Counted from the first letter of the stretch, positions 1-7,903 are shown. The stretch is 37,521 bases of DNA from Nitrososphaerota archaeon (GCA_027886925.1 JAPCJN010000005.1:1-37521); one strand, 5' to 3'. Numbers and translations: made by a program. The notes: a model not told the origin generated them from the letters alone.

Positions 1-222
1 GGGAAGACCCAGAAGAGGGCGCGCGAGATACTCCTGAGGGCAGAGCAGGCGAGGATATCGGCAGGGAAGGATCCGATGGGGATCTCTGCGTCCGCACTCT
101 ATGTGGCGTGCATACTCGAAGGCGAGAACATGACGCAGAGGGACATCGCAGACGCCGCCGGAGTCACCGAGGTCACGATCAGGAACAGATACAAGGGCCT
201 AAGGCTGGCCCTCGGAATCTGA
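1..222 (+). CDS. tfb: Transcription initiation factor IIB (TFB), C-terminal end, partial
   Basis: The reading frame is open from the window edge to a TGA and encodes the last 73 residues of a TFB. The second cyclin repeat is recognisable: a GKDPMGISASALYVAC segment is followed by a helix-turn-helix-like end (MTQRDIADAAGVTEVTIRNR) that contacts the BRE element next to the TATA box. TFB bridges TBP and RNA polymerase at archaeal promoters. The N-terminal zinc ribbon and first cyclin repeat lie outside the window. The last 24 bp overlap the 3' end of the convergent NUDIX gene. The family assignment is secure; whether this is the main or an alternative TFB cannot be told from the fragment. Confidence 0.93.
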   Translation, partial: GKTQKRAREILLRAEQARISAGKDPMGISASALYVACILEGENMTQRDIADAAGVTEVTIRNRYKGLRLALGI

Positions 223-837
223 TCGCGCACCCTCGCCACCTTCCGCATTTCCTATGATGGCCGAGAGTATTCTCTCGGTCAAGCCCCAAATGGTGTAGCC
301 CCGGTGGACGAAGGACGGTAGCTCGACCTCCAGACCGTCTTTGTCGTCATCGTCATCGCTCCGAACACGGTAGGGTGCACGGGCCTCTGGCGACGCCAGC
401 TCCCGGAGCGGGACCCACACGTGAGCCGCTGCCTCTTCGTTTAGAATGACGGCCGCATCCCTCGCCAGCTTGAAGACACAGGGGACCACCGTGACCGCTC
501 CCGTCCGCGACTTTGATGCGTCCATGTAGCCAAGAAAGGTCGACGCGCCGGGAGCGGACAGGTCGATCCCGACCTCCTCTCGGGTCTCTCTGATCGCCGT
601 GCCCTCGAAACTGCTGTCAGCGGCACCGACCCTCCCTCCCGGAAAGGCCATGTGCCCGGACCATGGGTCGTCGGCCCTCTCGGCCCTCTTGATCAGGAGG
701 ACCTCCTCCTCTCCCGTTCTCCCGTTCCGGAACACCACCGCGACGGCCGCGCTTTCCATTACGGCGAGCCTCGTGGGCTCGTCTCTCTTCAGAGAGCGAG
801 ACAGGGAATCGAGGAAATGTATCCCGGCCTTTGGCAA
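199..837 (-). CDS. NUDIX hydrolase, CoA pyrophosphatase-like
   Basis: The predicted 212-residue protein has a NUDIX core: LLIKRAER, then SGHMAFPGGR and the box end TAIRETREEVGID, whose glutamates coordinate Mg2+. The AFPGG context and the aspartate after it resemble the CoA/acyl-CoA pyrophosphatase branch (NUDT7/8-like), so cleavage of a nucleoside diphosphate-linked compound such as CoA is likely; the exact substrate is inferred. I chose the TTG at 837 because a TATA-like element (864-874) sits about 30 bp upstream and it adds the helix normally found before the first strand. An ATG at 759 (MESAAVAV) is the alternative start. A longer upstream reading frame runs antisense through the thioredoxin gene and is not credible. 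The gene is divergent from thioredoxin and convergent with tfb. Confidence 0.85.
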   Translation of the reverse strand: MPKAGIHFLDSLSRSLKRDEPTRLAVMESAAVAVVFRNGRTGEEEVLLIKRAERADDPWSGHMAFPGGRVGAADSSFEGTAIRETREEVGIDLSAPGASTFLGYMDASKSRTGAVTVVPCVFKLARDAAVILNEEAAAHVWVPLRELASPEARAPYRVRSDDDDDKDGLEVELPSFVHRGYTIWGLTERILSAIIGNAEGGEGARSDSEGQP

Positions 838-863
838 GTCAGTCAGCGGCAAACTCCCGAGAA

Positions 864-874
864 TCTTAAAATAC
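864..874. promoter_or_regulatory. Shared TATA element for divergent NUDIX and thioredoxin genes
   Basis: TCTTAAAATAC reads as a TATA-like box on both strands. Its centre is about 29 bp before the thioredoxin TTG (899) and about 32 bp before the NUDIX TTG (837). Both distances fit leaderless or nearly leaderless archaeal transcripts, and only 61 bp separate the two start codons. Confidence 0.6.
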
Positions 875-898
875 GCTTTGCATTCCGAGACAAAATCG

Positions 899-1306
899 TT
901 GTCAGACCCCGAGCTCGAGAGGATACTTGAAGAGAAAGCAAGGAGGCTTGTGTCTCCGAAACCGGTTGAGTCAGTCAGGCACGGCGAGATATTGGAGCTC
1001 ACGGAAGCGAACTTCGACAAGCACATCAACGGCGGGAAGCCCGCATTCGTCGACTTTTGGGCGGTCTGGTGCGGCCCCTGCAGGACGATGGAGCCCATTG
1101 TCGAGAGATTGGCTTCGAAGCTCGGCGACAGCGTGACCTTCGGGAAGGTGAACGTCGACGAGCATCCGACGGTCGCGACGAGGTACCAGGTCCAATCGAT
1201 CCCGACGTTCATGATATTCAATCACGGAGCGCCCGTCGACGCGATTATCGGGACGATGTCCGAGTCGGCGCTCGAGCAGCGCGTCCGCAGGGTCTCGGGC
1301 AGCTAG
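899..1306 (+). CDS. Thioredoxin with N-terminal charged extension
   Basis: The protein has 135 residues. After a 30-residue charged helix (MSDPELERILEEKARR) comes a complete thioredoxin fold with active site WCGPC (Cys58, Cys61), the central VDEHPTVATRYQVQSIPTFMIF segment and its cis-proline (IPTF). It should act as a cytosolic thiol-disulphide oxidoreductase. The TTG start at 899 is favoured because it leaves a TATA-like box about 29 bp upstream and because residues before it have no thioredoxin character and run antisense to the NUDIX gene. The N-terminal helix resembles the start of archaeal PDCD5-like proteins (M-S-D-x-E-L-E); this similarity is by eye only. It ends 17 bp before the 3' end of the convergent metallophosphoesterase. 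Confidence 0.92.
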   Translation: MSDPELERILEEKARRLVSPKPVESVRHGEILELTEANFDKHINGGKPAFVDFWAVWCGPCRTMEPIVERLASKLGDSVTFGKVNVDEHPTVATRYQVQSIPTFMIFNHGAPVDAIIGTMSESALEQRVRRVSGS

Positions 1307-1323
1307 CTAGCGACGAACCAACG

Positions 1324-2079
1324 TTATCCGACGCGTGTCCCGTCGAGCAGGAAGACGTCCGAGCCATCCGTGTTTATGGCGCCAGACGACAGTATGGGCC
1401 CGAAATGCAAGCCTCCTTTTGCGTTTATCGCCTGCCCCCCGACGAGGTTGTTGAAGGGAGGCATGACCACGAGCTTGCCTTCGCCGCGCTTGACGGGAGG
1501 GTGGCCTGCCTTCGCGAGCAGTCCCGCCATGTCATAGGTCGCGAAAAGCCATACGGCCTCCTTGCTCCTCCCTCCGAACTTGTCCCTCATCTCGTACCTG
1601 TAGTGCGTGTGCCCCATCACGATGTTTCTCGACGCGATGACTTCCAGCGAAGGCCATGAGTGGCCGTGGGTGACTCCGACCTTCTGGCGGGTCCCGATCA
1701 CGATCCCTTCCGATGGATGCAATTTCACGCGGCTCGGGAGGAGCGACTTTATCCCGCCGTCGTGGTTCCCGGGCACCACCTCGACCGAGGGGAAGACGTC
1801 GAGCAACGTGTCAAAGAACCAGGGCATGATCCCCCAGTCTATGTCTTGGACCTTCCCGATGGAATGCTTCACGTCGCCCACGACGATCACCCTGTTGAGG
1901 CGGTTCCTCTCCGCGATCGCGTTTATCCTATCCAGCATCTTCTGCGAATAAGGCGGGATCCTGAACCCCTTGGACGCCATCTCTTTCTCTAGCCCAAGGT
2001 GAAGGTCAGAGACGAGCAGGGTCGCCGTGTCTCCCTCCTTGTGGATGAGCGCGGATTCCCCGGGGACGACCTTGAGCAA
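1324..2079 (-). CDS. Metallophosphoesterase (calcineurin-like fold)
   Basis: The 251-residue protein carries the metallophosphoesterase motifs in order: VSDLHLG (D-x-H), VGDVKH (G-D), PGNHDG (G-N-H-D), THGH and MGHTH (G-H-x-H). These residues hold two metal ions for phosphodiester or phosphomonoester hydrolysis. The length and layout resemble the archaeal/bacterial group often annotated as DNA ligase-associated or YfcE/MJ0037-like phosphoesterases, but there is no ligase or helicase neighbour here to support that role. The start at TTG 2079 was chosen because a TATA-like box (2107-2115) lies about 30 bp upstream; the reading frame extends to an ATG at 2169, which would put that box inside the gene. 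The substrate is unknown. Confidence 0.88.
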   Translation of the reverse strand: MLKVVPGESALIHKEGDTATLLVSDLHLGLEKEMASKGFRIPPYSQKMLDRINAIAERNRLNRVIVVGDVKHSIGKVQDIDWGIMPWFFDTLLDVFPSVEVVPGNHDGGIKSLLPSRVKLHPSEGIVIGTRQKVGVTHGHSWPSLEVIASRNIVMGHTHYRYEMRDKFGGRSKEAVWLFATYDMAGLLAKAGHPPVKRGEGKLVVMPPFNNLVGGQAINAKGGLHFGPILSSGAINTDGSDVFLLDGTRVG

Positions 2080-2106
2080 AGCGCATGCCGCGACACTGCC
2101 TGATGC

Positions 2107-2115
2107 CTTTAATCC
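2107..2115 (-). promoter_or_regulatory. TATA box of the metallophosphoesterase gene
   Basis: On the minus strand this reads GGATTAAAG, about 30 bp before the TTG at 2079, the spacing expected for a leaderless archaeal transcript. Confidence 0.45.
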
Positions 2116-2215
2116 TTCCCGACCTATAGAGGCCATCATAGGCCGACATCGGAAGACATAGCGACACATAGCCGACGGTCGCTGCCTGCGCTAACATAGA
2201 GTAATTCGGCAACCA

Positions 2216-2224
2216 AGAAATATT
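2216..2224 (+). promoter_or_regulatory. TATA box of the secreted phosphoesterase gene
   Basis: AGAAATATT is centred about 25 bp before the ATG at 2245, with no ribosome-binding sequence between, so the mRNA is probably leaderless. Confidence 0.5.
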
Positions 2225-2244
2225 CTTTCTCGCCTCCCGAGAAT

Positions 2245-4521
2245 ATGAAAACAAGGACAAAGTTATCAATTGCAATCCCTTTGCTTGTGATGGCGGTGGT
2301 GCTGACTTCCAGCGTGGCCGCCTTTCCACAAGAATCCTCGAGCACCGCCACGCCCATACAGCACGTGGTGGTGATCTTCCAAGAGAACTCGTCTTTCGAC
2401 CACTATTTCGGCACCTACCCTAACGCGGCGAATCCTCCTAACGAGCCACAGTTCTTCGCCGCGCCCGACACCCCCTCAGTCAACGGATTGACAGGCGCTC
2501 TCCTCACAAACAATCCCAACACGGCCAACCCGACGAGGTTGGACCGCACGCAGCCGGTGACCTGCAGCAACAACCACGACTACACGGCGGAGCAGCAGGC
2601 CTTCAACGGAGGCCTGATGAACAAGTTCGTCCAGGACACGAGCTGCAGCGCCAACATAGTGATGGGGTACTACGACGGCAACACTGTGACAGGCCTGTGG
2701 AACTATGCGCAGAACTACGCGATGAACGACAACTTCTTCGGGACGACATTCGGCCCATCGACTCCAGGAGCGTTGAACCTGGTCTCGGGTCTCACGAGTC
2801 CCGCCGTCTCCAGCAACGGTCTCCCTATCTCTGGCACCCTCACAACTAGCGGTGTCGTGATAGGAGACGCCGACCCGACCTACGACGACTGTTCCAGCAC
2901 CTCTGGCCAGACCATGGCAATGGCGACTGGAGCCGGTGCGCCTCAGAACGTCGGCAACCTGCTCAACAACGCCGGGGTCACGTGGGGGTGGTTCCAGGGA
3001 GGCTTTACGCCCACGGTCCCCAGCAACCCGGTGACCGGGTCCAAGGCGGTCTGCGGCTCCTCCCACGTCCAGGTAGGAGGGACCACGGAAACCGACTACA
3101 GCCCCCACCACGAGCCCTTCCAGTACTTCGCTTCGACATCGAACCCACACCACCTCCCCCCGACCTCTGACGCGATGATCGGAAAGACCGACCAGGCGAA
3201 CCATCAATACGACCTCTCCTCGTTCTGGATCGCGGCGGACTCGGGTAACTTGCCCGCGGTCAGCTTCCTAAAGGCAGACAGATACCAGGACGGGCATCCG
3301 AGCAACTCCGACCCACTGGACGAGCAAGCCTTCCTGGTGAACACAATCAACCAACTCCAGAGCCTCCCAACTTGGAGCAGCACAGCCATCATGGTCGCCT
3401 GGGACGACTCCGACGGCTGGTATGACCACGTCATGGGGCCTATCGTCAGCCCATCCAACGACCCCGCCAACGACGGCCTCGTCGGGACAAGCTGCGGAAC
3501 GACTCCAGCCAGCGGCATCGAAGACAGGTGCGGTTACGGTCCTCGCCTCCCATTCCTGGTCATCTCGCCATACGCGAAGCAGAACTTCGTAGACAATACC
3601 CTGACTGACCAGAGCTCGATCCTCCGATTCATCGAAGACAACTGGCACCTCGGAAGCACCGGAGCCGCATCCTTCGACAACATCGCGGGTTCGCTGCTCA
3701 ACATGTTCGACTTCACCAACGACCACGGGAACGGCCACGGAGACGCCATCCAGAACTTCCTCAATGGAAACGACAATGAAAACACGCTGATCCTGAACCC
3801 GCAGACCGGCGAGCCTGTCGAACAAGACCACAACACTCAGACTTGCACCGACCAGGGCACGAACCCTAACGTCTGCGCGCTGCAATCCGAGTTCCAAAAG
3901 ACCTCAGTGAGCACAGGGAGCTATGTCTGGTTCAACAGCGTGGCGAACCTTAACTCACAGGTGCCCACCACCGGATTGACCCTCCACTTCAGCGGCCAAA
4001 GGATAGGGCTCCAGCTGCAGGACGGGACGACCCTTACGCTGTCCGCGCCCAATTCAGAAGTGATATTCAGCCCAACAGCAACGACCTCGACCACGACCTT
4101 CACGTCAGGGCAATGGGTGACCACGGTCCCCACGAGCTACAAGGGGAACGTCTTCCTCGGCGGCCTGGCCTACCAGGTCCCAACCGGTGTCTCGCTCGCA
4201 GGTGCTCACGTGACGTGGAGCGGCGCCTTCAGCGGCACGACGAACTCCTTCAAGCTCCAATGGCAATGGGGCGCAGCGGTCTACTCTGGCTTCGGCACCC
4301 TGAGCACTTCCAACACTAACACCCTCTACAACGGCCTCGGTGTAAAACCGATCGACGCCAGCACGGGCAGCAGCTACCTCAACAACGACCACGCAGGCAC
4401 TCCTGAGAGCTTCACAGCAAACGTCGTCGCAGGCGCTACCGGCAACGGTGGCAGCGACTTCACCGGTCACTACTCCGACCTCGGGACAGCCTCGTATCAA
4501 GCCTATCTTCTGAACGCGTAA
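2245..4521 (+). CDS. Secreted phospholipase C/acid phosphatase-family phosphoesterase
   Basis: The 758-residue protein starts with a signal peptide (basic MKTRTK, then a hydrophobic run to about residue 27). The phosphoesterase family (PF04185-type) domain follows: HVVVIFQENSSFDHYFGTYP near residue 40 contains the metal-binding glutamate and the nucleophile region, AWDDSDGWYDHV lies in the middle, and GYGPRLPFLVISPYAK plus the DQSSILRFIEDNW segment close the domain near residue 460. Family members hydrolyse phospholipids or phosphomonoesters outside the cell. About 200 further residues are rich in Thr, Ser and Gly and look like a beta-sandwich adhesion or binding domain. No C-terminal anchor is seen. 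The gene is monocistronic with its own TATA box. The substrate cannot be read from the sequence. Confidence 0.88.
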   Translation: MKTRTKLSIAIPLLVMAVVLTSSVAAFPQESSSTATPIQHVVVIFQENSSFDHYFGTYPNAANPPNEPQFFAAPDTPSVNGLTGALLTNNPNTANPTRLDRTQPVTCSNNHDYTAEQQAFNGGLMNKFVQDTSCSANIVMGYYDGNTVTGLWNYAQNYAMNDNFFGTTFGPSTPGALNLVSGLTSPAVSSNGLPISGTLTTSGVVIGDADPTYDDCSSTSGQTMAMATGAGAPQNVGNLLNNAGVTWGWFQGGFTPTVPSNPVTGSKAVCGSSHVQVGGTTETDYSPHHEPFQYFASTSNPHHLPPTSDAMIGKTDQANHQYDLSSFWIAADSGNLPAVSFLKADRYQDGHPSNSDPLDEQAFLVNTINQLQSLPTWSSTAIMVAWDDSDGWYDHVMGPIVSPSNDPANDGLVGTSCGTTPASGIEDRCGYGPRLPFLVISPYAKQNFVDNTLTDQSSILRFIEDNWHLGSTGAASFDNIAGSLLNMFDFTNDHGNGHGDAIQNFLNGNDNENTLILNPQTGEPVEQDHNTQTCTDQGTNPNVCALQSEFQKTSVSTGSYVWFNSVANLNSQVPTTGLTLHFSGQRIGLQLQDGTTLTLSAPNSEVIFSPTATTSTTTFTSGQWVTTVPTSYKGNVFLGGLAYQVPTGVSLAGAHVTWSGAFSGTTNSFKLQWQWGAAVYSGFGTLSTSNTNTLYNGLGVKPIDASTGSSYLNNDHAGTPESFTANVVAGATGNGGSDFTGHYSDLGTASYQAYLLNA

Positions 4522-4591
4522 GAGAGAGAGAGAAAGAAGGAAAGTAGGGTCTAGCGGGGGATGCCCGCGACCCTTCCCCCACCCTTTGTCA

Positions 4592-4619
4592 CGAGTAACG
4601 AGTAGCGAGTAACGACTAC
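4592..4619 (+). repeat. Four-unit 7-bp tandem repeat
   Basis: CGAGTAA, CGAGTAG, CGAGTAA and CGACTAC follow each other without gaps. It is a minisatellite-like element with no assigned function. Confidence 0.75.
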
Positions 4620-4830
4620 GGACTTATGAGCGGAAGTTGTAGCAGAGGCGTCGCCCTTCCATCGTCGGCGAGTCGTCGGCCTTCCATCCTCACTGAATCT
4701 TGGTGCGCTCTCAGACCGTGTTTTCAATCTCTCAGCCATTGCCTGGCTCCCTCCGAACGGCTTGCGAGCCAAAGCCAGAGGTTTCATCCCTGAGAATATC
4801 ATTTAGTTGCAACATTCGCTTTTCCTAGGC

Positions 4831-4935
4831 GTCAACTGCGCGATTGACATGAATTCTGCAAAATGACTATCAGAAACTTGACACAATGAGACGCTCGGAT
4901 GTCAAGGCGATTGTTGACATTTGCGTCAAGGTCAA
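4831..4935. promoter_or_regulatory. Cluster of GTCAA/TTGAC elements, two as GTCAA-N8-TTGAC palindromes
   Basis: Seven copies of GTCAA or its complement TTGAC lie at 4831, 4844, 4878, 4901, 4914, 4925 and 4931. Two pairs form identical-spacing inverted repeats, GTCAA-N8-TTGAC at 4831-4848 and 4901-4918, exactly 70 bp apart; the second extends to TGTCAA-N8-TTGACA. This is the form of an operator for a dimeric DNA-binding protein, or of a multi-copy recognition site. It lies about 270-380 bp upstream of the LAGLIDADG-like gene, so the regulated gene is uncertain. Confidence 0.6.
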
Positions 4936-5207
4936 ACTTGTCATGCGCGGCCTTTTAAGGAAAGGAAACAGAGCATCTCATCCTTCAACAAATATTCCGT
5001 CCTTAGAATTGACGTCTAACCGACCTACTCGATACCATGTTTCGCTCTCTCCCACAATGAAATCAACTCAATTCTGACTTTTTGCGTCTTTCCGCGATTC
5101 TCCAATCCTTCAGTTCCCTTCACATCTGCAATCACCGTTTGTTCTCCTTTCGCCTTCTCTCCTACCTTCTTGCCGATGTTGCCGCATTTATCGTGTCTTA
5201 CCTTACG

Positions 5208-6785
5208 ATGGACGAAGATAATTCATCCATGACTGCGACTCGAAAGTTGGGAATACGAGTCTCAGATGTTGCCTCACTGTCTCCGGTTCCTCCTGTTGAG
5301 CCCTCGATTTCTTCTTCGGCTCGACTCGATACTGGATCCCAGCGCGCAGAAACAAGAATTGGCACCAGAATGCCCAAGGAAGAACGAAAAGTTGGGAAGG
5401 GTCGAGGAAGCGCGGGGCAGGATGGAACACGACCGAAGAGAGGCCGAGGTGAAGAAATCAATCTTGGGAAGATTGAAGACAAGGCTTGGCTCGGCGCGCT
5501 TATCGTTGGCGAAGGCTCAATCTTCACCAAAGGTCCCGCAGGCAAAATCAAACGTGTGCCGGTCTTGGCTGTGATGATGGAGGACAAAGCAGCAATCGAC
5601 AAGGCAGCTGCTTTGATGGGGGTTAGGACAACAGCAGCAGGGCGGTCACCGATAACCGGCAGGCCATATTGGCGCGTCTGCGCGATCGGAGCTCGAGCCA
5701 TCAAAGTGCTAGATTCGGTAAGACGGTTCATGACTACCGCCAAGTTAACTCAGGCAGAGAGAGTCATAACCGCGGCCAGAGATGCCGGATTCAGAACAGT
5801 CGAGGAGATGAAAGAGGAGAGAAAGCTTCTTCTCCTGAAGTACCTTGAATTAAGACCTGGATCGCCCCCTCGACCACTCGAGGGTCAGACGGGAGTTCCA
5901 CACGCTGTTATACGAAGATACTTCGAAGAACTTGAGCAAGATGGAAAGGTCTGGAAAATCGATTATGGAATCGGCAGGCGGCCGAGGACAAAGTGGTTCG
6001 TTGTCAAATCGTCTCTTAATTCGAAGCAGGAGTCAAAGCGCACGGAATACTTCATGGCAGTTCTTCCCGGCGAAATGTCCCTGCCTTCGAGTCGGGAGCA
6101 AGAAGAATCCGTAATCGGGAGAGCGAGGACTGGTCACCAGACATCCAAAGAAACACCTGGGGCTGGGATTAGGAATAAGAATCCGGCGGCCGGAAGCAAG
6201 GGACTAAGAGGAAAGCCAGGCGGAGATATTCGACTAGGCAATACGGAGGATAGGGCGTGGCTAGCCGCTCTAATTGTAGGCGAAGGCAGCATACACACCA
6301 GAGGGAAAAAGGGGAAGGTTTCCCGGCAACCCTGTATCGTAGTGAGGATGCAAGACAGTGAGGCAATAGAGAAGGCTGCATTCCTGATGGGAGTAAGAAG
6401 ATCCGCCGCGGGAGTTTCGGAATCGTCAGGGAACCAATTTTGGAGCGCCACTGCTGTGGGAGGCAGGGCCATCGGGGTGATAGAGCTGATTAGGCCGTTT
6501 ATCACACCCACGAGATCGGAGCAGGCGGACCAAGCAATCCTATTGGCGAGAAAGACAGGTTTCAGAAGCAAGCCCGAGATGCGAGAAATGAGAAAACAAT
6601 TCGTTGAAGAATGCATAAGACTGAGACCGGGGTCCTTCACCTCAAAAGTCGGAATCCAAGCCGGAACAACTGGCCGCGACCTCAAGAGGTACCTTGAAGA
6701 GCTAGAGAGGGATGGGAAGGTGCGGCCTGTGAATGTGGGCACTATTCGACGTCCCAGGCACAGGTGGTTTCCCTGCGGTACCTAG
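5208..6785 (+). CDS. Tandemly duplicated LAGLIDADG-like DNA-binding protein with winged-helix tails
   Basis: The 525-residue protein consists of two similar units. Each opens with a LAGLIDADG-like helix, AWLGALIVGEGSI (Glu102) and AWLAALIVGEGSI (Glu359), and both keep the acidic residue at the catalytic position while the usual aspartate three positions earlier is Val or absent. Each unit ends in a helix-turn-helix-like module (RRYFEELEQDGKV and KRYLEELERDGKV) followed by an RRPR basic patch. Residues 1-80 are low-complexity and basic. Two LAGLIDADG helices per chain are typical of monomeric homing endonucleases, but here the units are complete and 257 residues apart. Whether it cuts DNA or acts as a regulator is undecided. 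The ATG at 5208 is preferred; a TTG at 5082 in the same frame would add an unconvincing 42 residues. Composition suggests transfer. Confidence 0.75.
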   Translation: MDEDNSSMTATRKLGIRVSDVASLSPVPPVEPSISSSARLDTGSQRAETRIGTRMPKEERKVGKGRGSAGQDGTRPKRGRGEEINLGKIEDKAWLGALIVGEGSIFTKGPAGKIKRVPVLAVMMEDKAAIDKAAALMGVRTTAAGRSPITGRPYWRVCAIGARAIKVLDSVRRFMTTAKLTQAERVITAARDAGFRTVEEMKEERKLLLLKYLELRPGSPPRPLEGQTGVPHAVIRRYFEELEQDGKVWKIDYGIGRRPRTKWFVVKSSLNSKQESKRTEYFMAVLPGEMSLPSSREQEESVIGRARTGHQTSKETPGAGIRNKNPAAGSKGLRGKPGGDIRLGNTEDRAWLAALIVGEGSIHTRGKKGKVSRQPCIVVRMQDSEAIEKAAFLMGVRRSAAGVSESSGNQFWSATAVGGRAIGVIELIRPFITPTRSEQADQAILLARKTGFRSKPEMREMRKQFVEECIRLRPGSFTSKVGIQAGTTGRDLKRYLEELERDGKVRPVNVGTIRRPRHRWFPCGT

Positions 6786-6931
6786 CGTCTTAGCAGAGAA
6801 TTCAAACTAACTTCTCTGAAACCAGCACCCAATGATTGGAAGAATCTCGTTCTTTAGGAAAGTCTTGAAGTCTGGAAGGTCTGTTTCGCTACTTAGCTAT
6901 GGCTTTCGAACGCCCCATTCTGAAATGCTTA

Positions 6932-7612
6932 CTAACTAATCAGGGGCAAAACTTCTCCCTTGACATATCTCTTGAACTCAGGGAGATCTGTCCTACTGAA
7001 GCAGGTCGCTACGCAATTTCGCGTCAAGCCAATCACATATCCATACGTCTTTGACTTTACAACAGCATACCAAATCTGTCCATGCTGAAGATAGTCGTTG
7101 TAGAGATTAGTGCTGGCCAAGCCCTCGCCGTAGAGTGAGAGCTTTGATATACTCGGAATGTCTACTCCGTCGAAGAACAAGATTTTCGACTCGATGCCAT
7201 CTTCGTGAAAACGTTTCAGTGTCTCGGGCGCAATTCTTCCCTCCACTATCTGGCCAAGGCTCATGAATAGTGACTTGCTCATCTCGTTTGCAATTGCGTT
7301 CGCACGACTCTTCTTGTCGAAGATGCTCAGGAATAGGTCCTTCCCGTAGAGGTCGAACATAAAGGGCGCCTCGTATGTCCGGATCATCGAGACCTGCTTT
7401 CCATGCTGGTTCACTTGGAAGACCGAGTCGAACGAGAAAGTCCCCTGGAGGGACTCCTGGGAGATGTCCAGGTCGGTGACCTCGGAAAGTAGCTTGAAGC
7501 TGTCTCCCTCGATGCGCACCTCCTGCTCGAGCTTAAAGTCCTTCAGCTTCGAAGCGACAAGCGGCAGGTTGCGCTCTTCCTTTACGACAAAGACCTTAGC
7601 TGCAAGAACCAA
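6932..7612 (-). CDS. Conserved-looking hypothetical protein, 226 aa
   Basis: I do not recognise this family. The 226-residue protein is soluble with no signal peptide or membrane segment. An N-terminal part of alternating strands (KVFVVKEERNLPLVASKLKDF) is followed by a mixed alpha/beta region with DLYGKDLFLSIFDKKSRANAIANEM and a C-terminal part with GQIWYAVVKSKTYGYVIGLTRNCVATCFSR. Codon use and a balanced amino acid composition support a real gene. The TTG start is placed where a T-rich TATA-like element (about 7636-7645) lies roughly 27 bp upstream. The gene stands alone between the LAGLIDADG-like gene and the divergent SMC operon. No function is proposed. Confidence 0.7.
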   Translation of the reverse strand: MVLAAKVFVVKEERNLPLVASKLKDFKLEQEVRIEGDSFKLLSEVTDLDISQESLQGTFSFDSVFQVNQHGKQVSMIRTYEAPFMFDLYGKDLFLSIFDKKSRANAIANEMSKSLFMSLGQIVEGRIAPETLKRFHEDGIESKILFFDGVDIPSISKLSLYGEGLASTNLYNDYLQHGQIWYAVVKSKTYGYVIGLTRNCVATCFSRTDLPEFKRYVKGEVLPLIS

Positions 7613-7903
7613 GACGCACGGAGCCTTTCAATGCCAATTCAAAAAGGTAATCGTAGACGGATGCTCCAACCAACGTGGACGCTTAACAACCAATCGCACA
7701 TTGGGCTGCGTTGCTTGCTCTCGTCCCGCAGACATCAAAAATATATCCTATAGAAGGAAATGCAGCTAAGAGAAGCCCCTGCCCTCCCTCGGGCACCGTA
7801 AACAAGCCCGAAGCGCCGAAGCCTGGAAGCCCTTCGACCTCGGTCTAGGACCTCGTAAACCACATGCCTAAAATACGTCCGCGCTTGGGAACCGTTTAGC
7901 GTC
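7613..7903. promoter_or_regulatory. Divergent intergenic region with SMC-operon promoter
   Basis: CCTAAAATAC at 7867-7876 is a TATA-like box about 32 bp before the SMC ATG. Directly upstream, GACCTCG occurs twice (7836-7842 and 7849-7855) as a 13-bp-spaced direct repeat, a possible activator or repressor site. A second TATA-like string (AAAATATATCC, about 7738-7748) has no convincing reading frame after it; a short RNA from there is possible but unsupported. Confidence 0.4.

Larger units (their letters stand above)
4522..5207. other. Long intergenic region without a convincing gene
   Basis: These 686 bp separate the phosphoesterase from the LAGLIDADG-like gene. The first 30 bp are purine-rich (GAGA repeats). 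A short 7-bp tandem repeat follows at 4592-4619, then an A+T-richer part with the GTCAA/TTGAC cluster (4831-4935). Small reading frames at 4551-4802 (minus) and 4886-5077 (plus) show no protein-like pattern. Base composition from about 4800 onward is visibly lower in G+C than the flanking housekeeping genes, which suits an acquired segment. Confidence 0.5.

Noticed and set aside
1057..1659. 200-codon plus-strand frame across the thioredoxin end and phosphoesterase
   Set aside because: It is out of frame with thioredoxin and antisense to metallophosphoesterase motifs.
4551..4802. 83-codon minus-strand frame in the long intergenic region
   Set aside because: It includes the 7-bp tandem repeat (read as VTRYSLLVT) and low-complexity Arg/Ser segments; there is no promoter or ribosome site.
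4886..5077. 63-codon plus-strand frame in the GTCAA cluster
   Set aside because: It overlaps the palindrome array, lacks a TATA box at the proper distance and shows no domain-like pattern.
7738..7800. Possible small RNA or 13-codon ORF after the TATA-like AAAATATATCC
   Set aside because: The ORF is too short, the spacing to its ATG is wrong and no conserved RNA element (C/D boxes, stable stem) was seen.
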